Under the pieces are notes generated by a model. It made no database searches. It was given only the letters and a program-made list of their open reading frames with translations, and was not told where the DNA came from. A program made the translations under genes and the position numbers. Source: Candidatus Roizmanbacteria bacterium CG22_combo_CG10-13_8_21_14_all_34_12 (lineage in GTDB: Bacteria; Patescibacteriota; Microgenomatia; UBA1406; GWC2-37-13). From it: a DNA stretch of 5,557 bases. Positions 5,196 to 5,557 of the stretch are shown here, in pieces; the first letter of the stretch is position 1, and each line of letters opens with the position of its first letter. The stretch lies in NCBI GenBank assembly GCA_002786595.1, contig PCTC01000056.1:1-5557 (forward strand). Direction: 5' to 3'.

Positions 5196-5333
5196 ACAAT
5201 ATATTTTTAATGAAAGGCATATTGTATACGATCTAATTAAATTCAAGGAATTATTTTAGAATGATGAATCATTCCACTATAGTAGTGGTTTGATTTATCA
5301 AACCATAATAAATCATTTTATCCTGTTAGGATA
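5196..5333. repeat. Train of consecutive short inverted repeats
   Basis: This occupies the gene-free region 5050-5385 together with the right array and the promoter. The inverted repeats in order are ACAATAT/ATATTGT (5196-5225, loop 16), AATTC/GAATT (5240-5252), GAATGAT/ATCATTC (5259-5274), CCACTA/TAGTGG (5274-5288), GGTTTGAT/ATCAAACC (5287-5304), ATAAA/TTTAT (5308-5321) and TATCCT/AGGATA (5319-5333). Loops after the first are 2-4 nt. Several share boundary bases, and every stem is a different sequence. The run ends 10 bp before the -35 of the second AAG promoter. No open frame longer than a few codons is convincing here. It may be a cluster of protein sites, a folded RNA from an unseen transcript, or cruciform-prone DNA. 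Confidence 0.6.
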
Positions 5334-5343
5334 GTAAAATCGT

Positions 5344-5375
5344 TTGACAAGAAGAAGAAGAAGAAGAAGTATAAT
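5344..5375 (+). promoter_or_regulatory. AAG-spacer promoter, copy 2
   Basis: Consensus TTGACA (5344-5349) and consensus TATAAT (5370-5375) are separated by 20 bp of AAG triplets, preceded by AAAATCG. A start 6-8 nt after the -10 leaves a leader of about 2-5 nt before ATG 5386, so translation would be near-leaderless. Both boxes are perfect, but the spacing is one triplet longer than the optimum, so repeat length could tune strength. Confidence 0.72.
5349..5369 (+). repeat. (AAG)7 microsatellite
   Basis: Seven perfect AAG triplets, identical in number and placement to 4277-4297, filling the spacer of the second promoter. Confidence 0.95.
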
Positions 5376-5385
5376 ATCTGCAATT

Positions 5386-5557
5386 ATGAATAGAATAGAA
5401 TCAGGATTTGCTCAATCGAGTTTACTGAAACATGTAAGGGCACACAAAATAATTGTTCATTCCTTTGAATCGGATGATGTGGTGACTTTGCGTTCTGGTG
5501 GCGGTGAAAAAAACGAAACCATTAAGTTAGGTAGGCCGTTGAGTAAAAAAGAGCATG
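5386..5557 (+). CDS. Unrecognised protein, N-terminal part (runs off window)
   Basis: This open frame starts at ATG 5386 and continues through the right edge, giving the first 57 residues. It begins MNRIESGFAQSSLLKHVRAH, continues with a likely strand region (KIIVHSFESDDVVTLRSGGG, 21-40) and ends in a charged stretch with LGRPLSKKEH (48-57). No signal peptide or membrane segment is seen, and I cannot assign a family. Its start is set by the AAG promoter 10 nt upstream, and no Shine-Dalgarno is present. An in-frame TTG at 5344 would add a run of arginines read from the AAG repeat, but that TTG is the -35 box and the equivalent is out of frame in the first copy. The IESG start links it to the small gene at 4312. 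Confidence 0.7.
   Translation, partial: MNRIESGFAQSSLLKHVRAHKIIVHSFESDDVVTLRSGGGEKNETIKLGRPLSKKEH

Noticed and set aside
5210..5236. Eight-codon reading frame MKGILYTI as a leader peptide
   Set aside because: No ribosome-binding site or clear promoter, and it lies across an inverted repeat; too short to support.
5344..5385. Upstream TTG start giving an arginine-rich N-terminus read from the AAG repeat
   Set aside because: In the first copy the equivalent TTG (4272) is out of frame with ATG 4312, while both promoter hexamers are kept, so a promoter explains both copies better.

Overview
The window is AT-rich bacterial DNA, compactly coded. It most resembles a member of the Candidate Phyla Radiation (Patescibacteria), perhaps Microgenomates-like. 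That placement is inference from the small gene spacing, a short DnaX with no tau extension, an eroded YbeY, a YerC/YecD-type TrpR-like protein and TTTGAT-rich intergenic hairpins. TGA ends rpsU and prs, so the genetic code with UGA read as glycine is not supported here.

Positions 1-4249 hold seven co-directional plus-strand genes of translation, replication and nucleotide metabolism: the 3' end of proS, a DHH/MYG1-like putative phosphoesterase, rpsU (bS21), ybeY, dnaX, ybaB and prs. Spacing is tight: rpsU and ybeY overlap as ATGA, ybeY and dnaX are 1 nt apart, and ybaB and prs are 7 nt apart. There are two structured breaks in the row. One is a 25-bp imperfect hairpin bridging the proS stop and the next start. 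The other is a rpsU leader with segments in the order A-B-A'-B' (pseudoknot topology), a further small hairpin and the only full AGGAGG Shine-Dalgarno in the window.

Positions 4250-5557 look different and are the most unusual part. Two near-identical promoter-like elements, 1072 bp apart, each have TTGACA and a TATAAT-like box separated by a 20-bp spacer made of AAG triplets. Each lies 8-10 nt before an ATG whose gene starts with a similar M(NR)IESG peptide. Between them, on the minus strand, is a TrpR/YerC-like HTH gene. It is flanked on both sides by 29-bp-period arrays that alternate two palindromes, ATCGATTAATCGAT and TACAATTTGTA. The 14-bp palindrome has the same length and TTAA centre as the classical trp operator, so these arrays are plausible binding sites for the enclosed regulator. 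A run of consecutive short inverted repeats (5196-5333) leads into the second AAG promoter.

Working picture: a housekeeping operon with a probable autoregulatory bS21 leader, followed by a small regulatory island. In that island a TrpR-like protein may control itself, and perhaps the two AAG promoters, which carry a half-site (ATCG) just before their -35 boxes. The island's function is not known from the sequence.
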